The position numbers were made by a program, and so were the translations under genes. Below, piece by piece: positions 39,523-47,497 of a DNA stretch of 64,000 nucleotides (position 1 is its first letter; the number at the start of each line of letters is the position of its first letter). This stretch comes from Salmonella enterica subsp. enterica serovar Choleraesuis. GTDB lineage: Bacteria > Pseudomonadota > Gammaproteobacteria > Enterobacterales > Enterobacteriaceae. The notes beneath the pieces were generated by a model that searched no databases, was not told where the DNA came from, and saw nothing but the letters and a program-made list of their open reading frames with translations. The DNA lies in NCBI GenBank assembly GCA_022846635.1, contig AP025685.1:930001-994000 (forward strand), read 5' to 3'.

Positions 39523-39548
39523 AAAAAACGCCGGGCATGCCCGGCGTT
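39523..39548 (-). terminator. Rho-independent terminator after ygaM
   Basis: AACGCCGGG and CCCGGCGTT (39527-39535, 39540-39548) with a CATG loop form a perfect palindrome followed by six T on the minus strand. Confidence 0.88.
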
Positions 39549-39574
39549 AAGACGCACATTGTTATCATTTTTTA

Positions 39575-39907
39575 CTAACGGCGAGAGCTAAGCAGCGCCC
39601 CAACAAACAGGCCGACTGCGGCACCTACGCCAATGCTGTACCAGGGTTTTTCTCTTACCCAGCTATCGGTGTAGCTGGCCACATCATGGGCAGCCTGATG
39701 AATACGGCTGCGGCCATGTAACTTGGCACGCGTATCTTTAAGCAGTTGCTCTGCTTTACGACGTGCGTTATCCGCTTCTTCACCCGCTGCGTTACCCCAG
39801 GATTTGAGAACTTCCTCCAGAGTATCTGCCAGCTGGCTAACATCCTGATTGATGTCATCTACATTATCATCGATATCTATATCGTTACGTTTTAGCTTGT
39901 TTTGCAT
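39575..39907 (-). CDS. ygaM: YgaM, DUF883 membrane-anchored protein
   Basis: This 110-residue tail-anchored protein of the ElaB/YqjD/YgaM family is, by analogy, an inner-membrane protein that can bind ribosomes in stationary phase. It has a highly charged helical N-terminal part (residues 1-80, Asp/Asn-rich then Ala/Lys/Glu) and one C-terminal membrane helix YSIGVGAAVGLFVGALLSS ending in RR. The ATG at 39907 follows GGAGGGAACGA; an upstream ATG at 39949 lacks such a site. Confidence 0.9.
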   Translation of the reverse strand: MQNKLKRNDIDIDDNVDDINQDVSQLADTLEEVLKSWGNAAGEEADNARRKAEQLLKDTRAKLHGRSRIHQAAHDVASYTDSWVREKPWYSIGVGAAVGLFVGALLSSRR

Positions 39908-40067
39908 TCGTTCCCTCCAGCTATTCGACTTGTAAAAAGTGTAGACCATAAATTTGAATAATGTTTTTAGTCTTATCAGAGTTATAGTTTATGGAATATT
40001 CTGAATGCCCCGGCCCTTCCCTATAAGGTAAGGTGCGGGTGCCGTAGAGAAAAGATGAGGAAAAATA

Positions 40068-40412
40068 ATGTATTTACGACCCGATGAGGTTGCGCGCGTA
40101 CTGGAAAAAGCCGGCTTCACTATCGATATCGTCACCCCAGGCTCTTATGGTTATCGCCGCGGTGAGAATTATGTATATGTGAATCGCGAGGCGAGGATGG
40201 GTCGTACCGCGCTGGTCATTCATCCAACTCTGAAGGAGCGTAGCCAGATGCTGGCAGAGCCGGCTTCAGAAGTGAAGATCAGCGACAGTTACCTGGAGTT
40301 TCCACTTTATCAGGCTGGAGAAGGGCAGGAGCATTACGGTATTCCTCACGGATTCAGTTCACGCATTGCGCTGGAACGTTATCTGGCGGGGCTTTTTGGC
40401 GGGCAACGCTGA
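40068..40412 (+). CDS. ygaC: YgaC family protein
   Basis: This 114-residue protein of unknown function (DUF2002) closely resembles E. coli YgaC, for example [20 protein letters not shown] and [18 protein letters not shown]. It is soluble, without signal or membrane segment. It is divergent from ygaM across a 160-base promoter gap. In E. coli the gene belongs to the Fur regulon; I do not see a clear Fur box here. Confidence 0.92.
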   Translation: MYLRPDEVARVLEKAGFTIDIVTPGSYGYRRGENYVYVNREARMGRTALVIHPTLKERSQMLAEPASEVKISDSYLEFPLYQAGEGQEHYGIPHGFSSRIALERYLAGLFGGQR

Positions 40413-40416
40413 TATT

Positions 40417-40438
40417 ACGCAGGTCTGATGACCTGCGT
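40417..40438. terminator. Hairpin between convergent ygaC and alaE
   Basis: ACGCAGGTC and GACCTGCGT form a 9-base-pair stem with TGAT loop five bases after the ygaC stop. No long T run follows on either strand, so its strength as a terminator is uncertain. Confidence 0.55.
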
Positions 40439-40458
40439 AGAAAATCTTAATCCGATCA

Positions 40459-40911
40459 TCACACTCTTGCGGTGCGGGTATAACCCTGGACCCGGAACAG
40501 TCGGCGGCAAAATTCAAGGAAGTAACCGTAAGCCGCCCCCATCGCCATCGAAACCACTATATTCGAGCTCACCGCAGCCACTATCTGATGCCAGTCAGCG
40601 CCTACCGACCATAGAATGGCCGCATATACCGGAGACTGAAACGTCACATAAGCCAGAACATCGGCAATGTTACGTCCCCAGCCTGACGGAGTGAAGCGAC
40701 GAGCGAAGCGAATAAAGGCATCCCGATACATACCATATGGCCAGGCTATCAGTATGTTGACCGGAATAGATACCAGCCGGGAAGAGAGCGATCTGTCAAA
40801 GCTCATTCCAGAGATAAATATCTCAATAATCATCCCTACGACAAAACAGTACACCACCATGGCGAAGGTATCTGCTATCGCGTGACGCAGACGTGAATGA
40901 CCGGAAGACAT
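40459..40911 (-). CDS. alaE: L-alanine exporter AlaE
   Basis: AlaE exports L-alanine with proton motive force and prevents its toxic build-up. The 150-residue protein has four hydrophobic helices and is close to E. coli AlaE (formerly YgaW), for example [34 protein letters not shown] and [21 protein letters not shown]. It is convergent with ygaC. In E. coli stpA adjoins alaE, but no stpA was seen here. Confidence 0.94.
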   Translation of the reverse strand: MSSGHSRLRHAIADTFAMVVYCFVVGMIIEIFISGMSFDRSLSSRLVSIPVNILIAWPYGMYRDAFIRFARRFTPSGWGRNIADVLAYVTFQSPVYAAILWSVGADWHQIVAAVSSNIVVSMAMGAAYGYFLEFCRRLFRVQGYTRTARV

Positions 40912-41372
40912 TCCAGATTCTCCAGAAAAAGCAGTGGAAGATAGTCAAACCTGAGGTGATGTATAGATAATCATCTTAGGTTTACCGATGTGTATAGATT
41001 ATCCATCCGCTTGAAATACCGCAATTAGAGGAAAATTTTTATTTAGCCGGGCTTTGGCTATAAAATTCTTAGTAATTTTCCTTCCAGTCACTGCGCTGCC
41101 ATTTAACTCCGCATTTTTTGTTTTTATCGTTATAAAACATAATCTTATATTTTTATTTTTATTGCAGATGAGCGCGCCGTAATGGCCATAGTCAGAATCC
41201 CGGATCTAATGTTTTGATTGAACGATATCTGAGCTTTACTAGTGATAAATCGGGTTTTGAAGGCTATTACGCGGAGGGTTATGCTGATTGTTTTATAAAT
41301 GTAATTGATATGCGCTGTGGTTGTGAGTTACCGGGCGAGCGCAAAATGCCCGTCGCCCGGCAAAGATGATTA
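40912..41372. other. AT-rich intergenic region, no gene seen
   Basis: This 461-base gap lies between alaE and the small YodC-like gene. It is notably AT-rich in its middle (41025-41165). A hairpin CCGGGCGA with TCGCCCGG (41331-41338, 41353-41360) lies just past the stop of the gene to the right, without a T run. This is roughly where stpA stands in E. coli; no remnant of it was recognised. Confidence 0.5.
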
Positions 41373-41552
41373 TCAACAAACGCCAAAATCACCTTCTTCG
41401 TGATAAAGCGTGACTTCGCTGGTTTTATAACGCTTTTTCTCGCCCTGATCATTGTCTGCCGCGACGCAGATGAGCTCATCATTTACAACTTCGATAATCC
41501 TGAGCTTTGGCCCGCCCGTACGGGGTTGAACCAACTGACCTGCTGTAAACAT
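41373..41552 (-). CDS. Small YodC-like protein (DUF2158)
   Basis: This 59-residue protein starts MFTAGQLVQPRTGGPKLRI, which fits the DUF2158/YodC family pattern (G-x-V-x-L/Q-x-SGGP), short beta-rich proteins of unknown function. The rest alternates charged and hydrophobic residues and ends in a Cys. AGGAGG lies five bases before the ATG, a near-perfect ribosome-binding site. A much longer in-frame reading to 41756 has no such signal and no similarity. It is monocistronic. Confidence 0.82.
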   Translation of the reverse strand: MFTAGQLVQPRTGGPKLRIIEVVNDELICVAADNDQGEKKRYKTSEVTLYHEEGDFGVC

Positions 41553-41817
41553 AGGTACCTCCTGTCTTGTTGCTGATGTTTGATTGCTATTTGGCGTCGT
41601 AATTTTGTGGAGATAAGGCGACCAAAAACGCCTGTTGATTGTAGCAATGTTGCTATTAAAAGGGGGAGGGAAGGTGGGTTGCCATATCTTGCTAAGTCTA
41701 AGTTCAGAAATTAAAAATGTGCATAAGCTAATCAGCCACCATAAATGCCAGGTCATAAATCGTCTAAAATTGTTAACTTAGCATCTACATTTCGCGATTT
41801 CAGATGGGAAACGGATT

Positions 41818-42510
41818 ATGAACTCTGTTTTAGAGCTTTTTCAGGCGACAGGTATTGGATTACTGCTGATTCTTCCACTAGCTAACCCGCTGACAACGGT
41901 TGCTCTGTTCCTGGGGCTTTCTGGCAATATGGGTCGGGTCGAGCGCCACAAGCAGTCGATGATGGCATCAATATATGTCTTTATTATCATGATGGTAGCC
42001 TTCTATGGTGGACAGCTAGTGATGAGTACTTTTGGTATCTCCATCCCTGGTTTACGTATCGCCGGAGGGCTGATCGTTGCTTTTATTGGCTTTAAAATGT
42101 TATTTCCGCAGGAAAGCGATACCGATACCCCTGAAGTCGATGACAAATTACAGGATGTTAGTAAAAGAAAGACGCCGAATATTGCATTTGTGCCGCTGGC
42201 AATGCCAAGTACCGCCGGTCCTGGAACTATTGCGATGATAATCAGCGGAGCATCCAGTATTGAAAATAACCCTTATCATTTTTCCGGCTGGGTACTGGCC
42301 GTGGCACCGGTGGTTGTTTTTGCAACTGTTGCCATCATTTTGTGGCTATGCCTGTTAAGTTCGGGAGCCATTATGAAGCTGGTGGGTAAGGGCGGGATCG
42401 CGGCAATATCGCGTCTGATGGGCTTTTTACTGGTATGTATGGGCGTTCAGTTTGTGATTAACGGTGTGCTGGAAATTATCACTAACTACGGTAATGGTCT
42501 GACGGGATAG
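41818..42510 (+). CDS. marC: MarC family membrane protein
   Basis: This 230-residue inner-membrane protein with six hydrophobic helices is of unknown function. The family motif [19 protein letters not shown] is in the first segment, and [20 protein letters not shown] heads the second half, as in E. coli MarC. Despite its name, MarC has not been shown to affect antibiotic resistance. Here it is detached from marRAB, its usual E. coli neighbourhood. Confidence 0.9.
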   Translation: MNSVLELFQATGIGLLLILPLANPLTTVALFLGLSGNMGRVERHKQSMMASIYVFIIMMVAFYGGQLVMSTFGISIPGLRIAGGLIVAFIGFKMLFPQESDTDTPEVDDKLQDVSKRKTPNIAFVPLAMPSTAGPGTIAMIISGASSIENNPYHFSGWVLAVAPVVVFATVAIILWLCLLSSGAIMKLVGKGGIAAISRLMGFLLVCMGVQFVINGVLEIITNYGNGLTG

Positions 42511-42553
42511 TTTATAAAAAGAAACTGGCAGCTATCTTGCCGGGTAGGGTTAT

Positions 42554-42580
42554 AAAAAAGGCCGCATAAGCGGCCTTTTT
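42554..42580. terminator. Bidirectional terminator between marC and the repeat-protein gene
   Basis: AAGGCCGC and GCGGCCTT with an ATAA loop are flanked by A and T runs on both sides. It serves the two convergent genes. Confidence 0.88.
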
Positions 42581-42595
42581 ACTGGAGTTAATGAA

Positions 42596-42985
42596 TTACT
42601 CAGTAACCTTTTTCTCCAGAGAGGCTGCACCTTCTTTGGTTTTATCCCAGCCTTTCTGAGCACCTTCTTTGGTTTTATTCCAACCTTTCTCAGTGCCTTC
42701 TTTGGTTTTGTTCCAGCCTTTTTCAGTGCCTTCTTTAGTCCTGTTCCAGGCCTTCTGAGATCCTTCACTGATTTTACTGCTGGTGTCGTGAGCTTTGCCT
42801 TCGGCCTCATGCTGAGACTTCAGACGCATCTCTTTGCCCTGGTTCTGTGCTTCATGAAGTTTTTCACTGGCTGTATTGGCATTTTTGTGGGCTTCAGCCA
42901 CGGTATCGTCAGTTGCGTGTGTGGTAGCGGCAAAAACAGGAGAAGCCAACAGAAGTGCAGATAAAGCGATAGTTGTTTTTTTCAT
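42596..42985 (-). CDS. Secreted protein with LEA-like 11-residue repeats
   Basis: This is a 129-residue protein of unknown function. MKKTTIALSALLLASPVFA is a clear signal peptide with cleavage after Ala19 or Ala20. The mature protein is highly charged, with no Cys, and ends in four to five tandem 11-residue units of the form G-T-E-K-G-W-N-K-T-K-E (residues 75-129). Such an amphipathic 11-mer period is typical of group 3 LEA-type desiccation proteins, although the conserved Trp is unusual. A periplasmic stress or stabilising role is inferred. AGGA precedes the ATG at 42985. Confidence 0.82.
   Translation of the reverse strand: MKKTTIALSALLLASPVFAATTHATDDTVAEAHKNANTASEKLHEAQNQGKEMRLKSQHEAEGKAHDTSSKISEGSQKAWNRTKEGTEKGWNKTKEGTEKGWNKTKEGAQKGWDKTKEGAASLEKKVTE
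42599..42763 (-). repeat. 33-base tandem coding repeats
   Basis: Five in-frame 33-base units (42763-42731, 42730-42698, 42697-42665, 42664-42632, 42631-42599) encode the 11-residue repeats. Units two and three encode identical peptides, unit one and unit four differ at a few positions, and unit five is diverged. Copy number could change by slippage or recombination. Confidence 0.85.
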
Positions 42986-43204
42986 AATATCCTCATCAAA
43001 CGTTATCAGTGTTATGAGCTGGAATAAGCATGGCACAAGATCTAATTTCTGGCACTAGGAATAAACTGCAAAAGAGTTTTTCTTTGTGATAAGGAAATTT
43101 ATTTGATTGATGAATGAGTCAGCGTGTGACTAATTATTTTTGCAACTCACTGTAATAATATACCCACTTGATATGGGTTTTATTAGCTAGAGGGTAATAT
43201 TGTT

Positions 43205-43735
43205 TCATATATTCTGGTTATTCCATGGCATATGATTCAGCAACTTTGCCATCCCGCACCAGCCGGTAATGCCAGCAATGATAAGCCCAGCACCTACAAG
43301 GCCTGCAAGCAGAAAGAAGCCTGTGTTAACGCTGTATCCTAGAGTCAGCGAGCTTATAATTAAACAGCCGGCTGCTATATGAACCTGACGCATAATGGGT
43401 AGCGGTTGGTTATCGTTTTTAAGCACCGGCAAGCCACTTTTCTTCCAGTTGTTAATACCTCCATCTAAGATTTTTATCTTTTCAGAATTAGCCGCAATGA
43501 CAAGGCTGGACTCATTGTTTTTAGTACGCTGTCCGCTCTGGCAGTTAAAAATGATTAATTGTTGCTGCTCATTAATATTTAGCGGCAATCCTTTGTGTAT
43601 TGAAGATAAGGGGTAGTTTATTGCTCCCGGAATATGCTCACGCAGAAACTCGTCTGGTTCACGAATGTCTACCATGATTGCTCCACTCTCCTTAAGGGCG
43701 TGGGCTTGCTGAGGGGAAATGGTGGCTATGTTCAT
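43205..43735 (-). CDS. ygaP: YgaP, membrane-bound rhodanese
   Basis: This is a sulfurtransferase tied to the inner membrane. The 176-residue protein has an N-terminal rhodanese domain with VDIREPDEFLREHIPGAINYPL and the active-site loop FNCQSGQRT (Cys near residue 63), then two membrane helices in the last 65 residues (RQVHIAAGCLIISSLTLGY onward, DUF2892). Its ATG overlaps the ygaV stop by four bases (ATGA), so the regulator and enzyme are coupled. Confidence 0.93.
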   Translation of the reverse strand: MNIATISPQQAHALKESGAIMVDIREPDEFLREHIPGAINYPLSSIHKGLPLNINEQQQLIIFNCQSGQRTKNNESSLVIAANSEKIKILDGGINNWKKSGLPVLKNDNQPLPIMRQVHIAAGCLIISSLTLGYSVNTGFFLLAGLVGAGLIIAGITGWCGMAKLLNHMPWNNQNI

Positions 43736-44043
43736 GCTTTCTCCTGTGGGCAAAAGATTTCTTTCAGCGCCTTCACGATTTTAAAAACTGACTCATCTTT
43801 AATGAAATAGTGAATTTTTTGTGCATCTCTTTTGAATTCAATTAGTTGATCATCTTTCATTATCGCCAGATGCTGCGAGGCGGCTGAAGGGCTCAATCCA
43901 GTCAGACGAGCGAGCTCCCCGGCCGTAGTGCCTGGAGACTCAATCAGCGTGCAAAGGATCAAAAGACGACTTGAATTACTCATTGATTTCAATAGCTGTG
44001 CTGCTCTGGTTGCACTCTGTTGCAGGTTGTCGAGATCGGTCAT
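43732..44043 (-). CDS. ygaV: ArsR family regulator YgaV
   Basis: This 103-residue winged-helix repressor has the ArsR core TAGELARLTGLSPSAASQHLAIM. It is close to E. coli YgaV, which autoregulates ygaVP and responds to tributyltin and to sulfide-type signals. Cys residues at LILC (near residue 50) and at the C-terminal FCPQ are the likely sensor thiols. A perfect palindrome 18 bases before its start is the probable operator. Confidence 0.92.
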   Translation of the reverse strand: MTDLDNLQQSATRAAQLLKSMSNSSRLLILCTLIESPGTTAGELARLTGLSPSAASQHLAIMKDDQLIEFKRDAQKIHYFIKDESVFKIVKALKEIFCPQEKA

Positions 44044-44060
44044 GGGTTGTACTTAAGTTA

Positions 44061-44076
44061 TTTCTAAATTTAGAAA
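44061..44076 (-). promoter_or_regulatory. Probable YgaV operator
   Basis: TTTCTAAATTTAGAAA is a perfect 16-base palindrome located 18 bases upstream of ygaV. ArsR-family operators are of this kind, so it is likely bound by the product of the adjacent gene. Confidence 0.65.
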
Positions 44077-44183
44077 ATACTAAAATAACAATGAGTGACT
44101 GGCAAGTAAAAGCGGTGTGGGGGTGAGCGGAGTTGGCGATGGGCAAAGCGTGGCCCCCTTGGATGAAGGGGGCGTAGTCTATT

Positions 44184-44807
44184 TTACTTAGCGCTGAGCT
44201 TGTTATAGCTGGTCATCAGGTTGCGGTAGTCCGGGATATGGTTGGAGAATAGAGTACCCAAACCTTCAATATCATTCCGCCAGTCACGATGCAGCTCACA
44301 GGCAACGCCAAACCATGACATTAACTGAGCGCCGGCTTGTGACATTCGCTCCCAGGCCGCGTTGCGAGTAATGGCATCGAAGGTGCCGGAAGCATCAGTT
44401 ACGACAAAAACGTCGAAGCCTTCTTCAATCGCGGATAGCGCAGGGAATGCTACGCACACCTCGGTAACTACACCGGCGATAATAAGCTGCTTTTTACCGG
44501 TCGCTTTGACGGCTTTAACAAAATCCTCGTTATCCCAGGCGTTAATGTTACCGGGACGAGCGATGTATGGAGCATCGGGGAATTGTTCTTTCAGCTCAGG
44601 AACCAGAGGGCCATTAGGGCCGGTTTCAAAACTGGTGGTGAGAATGGTCGGCAGACCAAAATATTTTGCTAAATCTCCCAGAGCCAGGACGTTATTTTTA
44701 AATTTGTCCGGGTCAATATCGCGCACCAGAGATAACAGACCGGCCTGGTGATCGACTAACAGGACGGCAGCGTCTTTTTTATCCAGACGAACATAGGGTT
44801 TTGTCAT
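44184..44807 (-). CDS. ycaC: YcaC family isochorismatase-like hydrolase
   Basis: This 207-residue cysteine hydrolase of the isochorismatase-like superfamily is nearly identical to E. coli YcaC, whose substrate is unknown. The catalytic Asp lies in LLVDHQAGLL and the Cys in GVVTEVCVAFPALSA, near residue 118. It has no signal peptide. In E. coli K-12 ycaC is at a different chromosomal site, so its place here beside tmRNA marks a rearrangement or acquisition. A hairpin GCCCCCTT/AAGGGGGC at 44153-44173 lies after the stop. Confidence 0.93.
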   Translation of the reverse strand: MTKPYVRLDKKDAAVLLVDHQAGLLSLVRDIDPDKFKNNVLALGDLAKYFGLPTILTTSFETGPNGPLVPELKEQFPDAPYIARPGNINAWDNEDFVKAVKATGKKQLIIAGVVTEVCVAFPALSAIEEGFDVFVVTDASGTFDAITRNAAWERMSQAGAQLMSWFGVACELHRDWRNDIEGLGTLFSNHIPDYRNLMTSYNKLSAK

Positions 44808-45009
44808 ATCAACTCCATAGAGAGTGCATGGTAATTTGGTAAGCCAGCGCAGGCTTACTACAACTGAGCCTATGTAACTTTAGATTGAACGCCAGAAGTT
44901 GCACGAAATTTCCCCGGGCGTGGTGGACATAAAAATTTACTCTGAATGGAAGCCGAAGTGCTTTGATATAGGGCGGTAAGGCGGGGGAGAAGATTGAAAC
45001 CAATAACAA

Positions 45010-45045
45010 CAAAAAAGCCCGCAGGGCTTGCGCCGTGCGGGCTTT
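45010..45045 (-). terminator. Rho-independent terminator after tmRNA
   Basis: AAAGCCCGCA and TGCGGGCTTT form a 10-base-pair stem with a 12-base loop. Six T and more follow on the minus strand. It lies 45 bases past the mature 3' end of tmRNA. Confidence 0.88.
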
Positions 45046-45089
45046 CAGGACTTCATCGGATGACTCTGGTAATCACCGATGGAGAATTT

Positions 45090-45453
45090 TGGTGGAGCTG
45101 GCGGGAGTTGAACCCGCGTCCGAAATTACTACACCGTCGGCACTACATGCTTAGTCCAATCTTTACATTCGCCTGCCAGCTGCGGATGGACACGCTACTA
45201 ACAGACTAGCCTGATTAGATTTAACGCTTCAACCCCAGGCAGGGCATCCACGCGATCTCTTTTGGGTTTGACCTCTCTTGATCCCCGTCCTAAGAGCGGA
45301 GGCTAGGGAGAGAGGGCTCTGAGCAGGTTATTAAGCTGCTAAAGCGTAGTTTTCGTCGTTTGCGACTATTTTTTTGCGGCTTTTTACGAGGCCAACCGCC
45401 CCTCGGCATGCTCCTTGGGCTTCGCAAATCCCGTCGAATCCAGAATCAGCCCC
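45090..45453 (-). ncRNA. ssrA: tmRNA (SsrA)
   Basis: This 364-base tmRNA rescues stalled ribosomes together with SmpB. The acceptor ends GGGGCTG and CAGCTCCACCA pair as an alanine tRNA-like domain, with a T-arm GGTTCAACTCC. The resume codon and tag are at 45363-45331 and encode ANDENYALAA, the enteric degradation tag recognised by ClpXP. smpB lies 48 bases upstream. A TATACT -10 box is about 14 bases before the mature 5' end. Confidence 0.98.
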
Positions 45454-45501
45454 AAGTAGTTTTCGCAGTATATCAGAACAAGCTATCGCAATACCAGTGG
45501 C

Positions 45502-45984
45502 TTAGCGATTGGCGTGTTTCATAATCCGCGCTTTGTCGAGCTTCCACTCGCGTTCTTTAATATCGTCACGTTTGTCGTGTTCTTTCTTACCACGAGCCAC
45601 GCCAATTTTGAGTTTGGCCCACGCGTTTTTCCAGTAAATAGAAAGGGCAACAACGGTGTAGCCTTCTCGATTTACGCGACCATACAGCGAGTCCAGCTCA
45701 CGTTGTTTGAGCAATAGCTTACGGCTACGGGTTGGGTCACAAACTACGTGTGTTGAGGCAACCGATAGCGGCTGAAAGGTGGCGCCAAACAGATAGGCTT
45801 CACCATCGCGCAGCAAGATATAGCTGTCGCTGATATTAGCTTTACCGGCACGCAGGGATTTTACTTCCCAGCCTTGTAGCGAGAGTCCGGCTTCGAACTC
45901 TTCTTCAATAAAGTATTCGTGGCGAGCGCGTTTGTTGGACGCGATAGTGGCTGAGCCAGGTTTGTGTGCTTTTTTCTTTGTCAT
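45502..45984 (-). CDS. smpB: SsrA-binding protein SmpB
   Basis: SmpB binds the tRNA-like part of tmRNA and places it in stalled ribosomes. The 160-residue protein has the oligonucleotide-binding barrel ([21 protein letters not shown], then [13 protein letters not shown]) and a basic C-terminal tail ending [12 protein letters not shown] that reads the empty mRNA channel. The ATG at 45984 aligns with E. coli; upstream in-frame codons are not conserved. The gene lies in the same direction just before ssrA. Confidence 0.97.
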   Translation of the reverse strand: MTKKKAHKPGSATIASNKRARHEYFIEEEFEAGLSLQGWEVKSLRAGKANISDSYILLRDGEAYLFGATFQPLSVASTHVVCDPTRSRKLLLKQRELDSLYGRVNREGYTVVALSIYWKNAWAKLKIGVARGKKEHDKRDDIKEREWKLDKARIMKHANR

Positions 45985-46130
45985 AGTACCGCTCAGTATA
46001 CGAAATGCTGAAAGAGAACACACCCCATCCCGTGGGGCCTGCGCTATATTATCATGTCTTGCTTAGGAGTTTTTCTTTACCGGTTGATAAATGTTATTAT
46101 TTGCGCGTTGTTTGATCCCCAGGAAACATT

Positions 46131-46568
46131 ATGCCGCAAATTAGTCGTTCTGCACTGGTGCCATACAGCGCTGAGCAGATGTATCAGCTTGTTAATGATG
46201 TAAAATCATACCCAGACTTTTTACCTGGCTGCACCGGAAGCCGGGTGTTAAATGCGTCTCCTTCGGAAATGACGGCCGCTGTTGATGTTGCCAAGGCGGG
46301 GATCAGTAAGACGTTTACCACTCACAATACTCTCACCAGCAATCAAAGCATTTTGATGAATCTGGTCGACGGGCCTTTTAAAAAACTGATGGGGATTTGG
46401 AAGTTTACCCCACTCAGTGCCGATGCCTGCCGGATTGAATTCCATTTAGATTTTGAGTTTACCAATACGCTTATCGAACTCGCTTTTGGTCGAATCTTTA
46501 AGGAACTCGCTTCCAATATGGTTCAGGCTTTTACCAGCAGGGCAAAGGAGATTTACAGTGTCGTCTGA
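46131..46568 (+). CDS. ratA: RatA, START-like domain protein (ribosome association toxin)
   Basis: This 145-residue protein of the polyketide cyclase/START-like fold is the counterpart of E. coli RatA, reported to bind 50S subunits and block 70S formation, and related to mitochondrial Coq10. Typical features are [20 protein letters not shown] near the start and the C-terminal [18 protein letters not shown] helix. It is followed by ratB with an 11-base overlap. Divergent from smpB. Confidence 0.93.
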   Translation: MPQISRSALVPYSAEQMYQLVNDVKSYPDFLPGCTGSRVLNASPSEMTAAVDVAKAGISKTFTTHNTLTSNQSILMNLVDGPFKKLMGIWKFTPLSADACRIEFHLDFEFTNTLIELAFGRIFKELASNMVQAFTSRAKEIYSVV

Positions 46569-46851
46569 AATCTCTGTTGAAGTGGCCTATGCATTGCCTG
46601 AAAAGCAGTATTTGTTGAAAGTAAGGCTCCCTGAAGGGGGAGATGTAGAGCAGGCGATTCGGGCTTCTGGCATTCTGGAGCTGCGCCCGGAGATAGATCT
46701 TCAGTCCTCTAAAACGGGCGTTTATAGTCGGCCCGTACCTTTAGATCATCAACTGGCTGATGGTGACAGGGTAGAGATTTATCGCCCGCTAATTGCCGAT
46801 CCGAAAGAGTTGCGCCGTCTGCGTGCTGAGCGTTCGGCTCAAAAGAAATAA
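46558..46851 (+). CDS. ratB: RatB, RnfH-family protein
   Basis: This 97-residue ubiquitin-like beta-grasp protein of the RnfH family has [31 protein letters not shown] and the end [20 protein letters not shown]. Its role is unclear; it is described beside ratA without being a proven antitoxin. The start is GTG at 46558, with AAAGGAG eight bases before, overlapping the end of ratA; the upstream open frame within ratA is not conserved. Confidence 0.92.
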   Translation: MSSEISVEVAYALPEKQYLLKVRLPEGGDVEQAIRASGILELRPEIDLQSSKTGVYSRPVPLDHQLADGDRVEIYRPLIADPKELRRLRAERSAQKK

Positions 46852-46913
46852 CTGGCTCAGGTAATGCCCATCGCGGCATTACGCACAGGCTGTTGTAAAT
46901 AGAGTTCTGTATT

Positions 46914-46940
46914 AAAAAAGGCGCCTGAGGCGCCTTTTTT
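46914..46940. terminator. Bidirectional terminator between ratB and bamE
   Basis: GGCGCC and GGCGCC around a TGA loop are extended by six A on the left and six T on the right. It serves both convergent transcripts. Confidence 0.9.
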
Positions 46941-46954
46941 ACGTGAGCAGTATC

Positions 46955-47299
46955 TTAATCTTGATTCGTCAGCTTTGGCTTGTTATCGATGTTGGTAAGC
47001 ACACCGCTGCTGTTAAACGTCAGAGTCAGCGTCTGCTGGGTTGCATTTTCATGACCCGGCTGCTGACGGAATACGTAGAACCAGGTGTTAGTGCCGAATG
47101 GGTCGGTCATCATTGGGGTGCCGAGAGTATAAGCAACCTGTTGTTGAGTCATCCCAATGCGCAGCTTAGAGATGTCGTTAGGAGCCAGGTAGTTGCCCTG
47201 ATTGATATCCGGACGATAGACCACTCGCTCCAGCATGGAACAGCCTGCGGTCAACATAAGAAGAGCTGCCGCAGCAGCAGTCAGCGTTTTACAGCGCAT
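46955..47299 (-). CDS. bamE: Outer membrane protein assembly factor BamE
   Basis: BamE is a small lipoprotein of the BAM complex that inserts beta-barrel proteins. The 114-residue precursor has a lipobox LTAGC (Cys near residue 20), and the mature domain has [18 protein letters not shown] and the [20 protein letters not shown] motif. The ATG at 47299 gives the E. coli-like start [20 protein letters not shown]. It lies downstream of recN in the same direction. Confidence 0.96.
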   Translation of the reverse strand: MRCKTLTAAAAALLMLTAGCSMLERVVYRPDINQGNYLAPNDISKLRIGMTQQQVAYTLGTPMMTDPFGTNTWFYVFRQQPGHENATQQTLTLTFNSSGVLTNIDNKPKLTNQD

Positions 47300-47497
47300 A
47301 GTGATTTTATTCCTTTTCGGACCCAAGTGGCCAATGGCTCATCAATAATATACCGATGATAATAAACCTTTGGGCAGTTTGAAACCTTAAGGCGCTTCAC
47401 TATGCGTTTATCAGCCGAAAAAAGTTGAAACTGCCGCTTAAAAAGGGCCGCTAATGCATGCGAAATGCCCGATTTTACCGGGCTTCACGCTTTTCTA

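Noticed and set aside
40912..41372. Decayed stpA
   Set aside because: No H-NS-like peptide could be read in any frame of this gap.
42599..42763. 33-base tandem repeats as a CRISPR or VNTR outside genes
   Set aside because: The repeats are contiguous, in frame and coding; there are no spacers.
44994..45209. 71-codon open frame on the plus strand
   Set aside because: It overlaps the 3' end of tmRNA and its terminator; the apparent peptide is read from structured RNA sequence.
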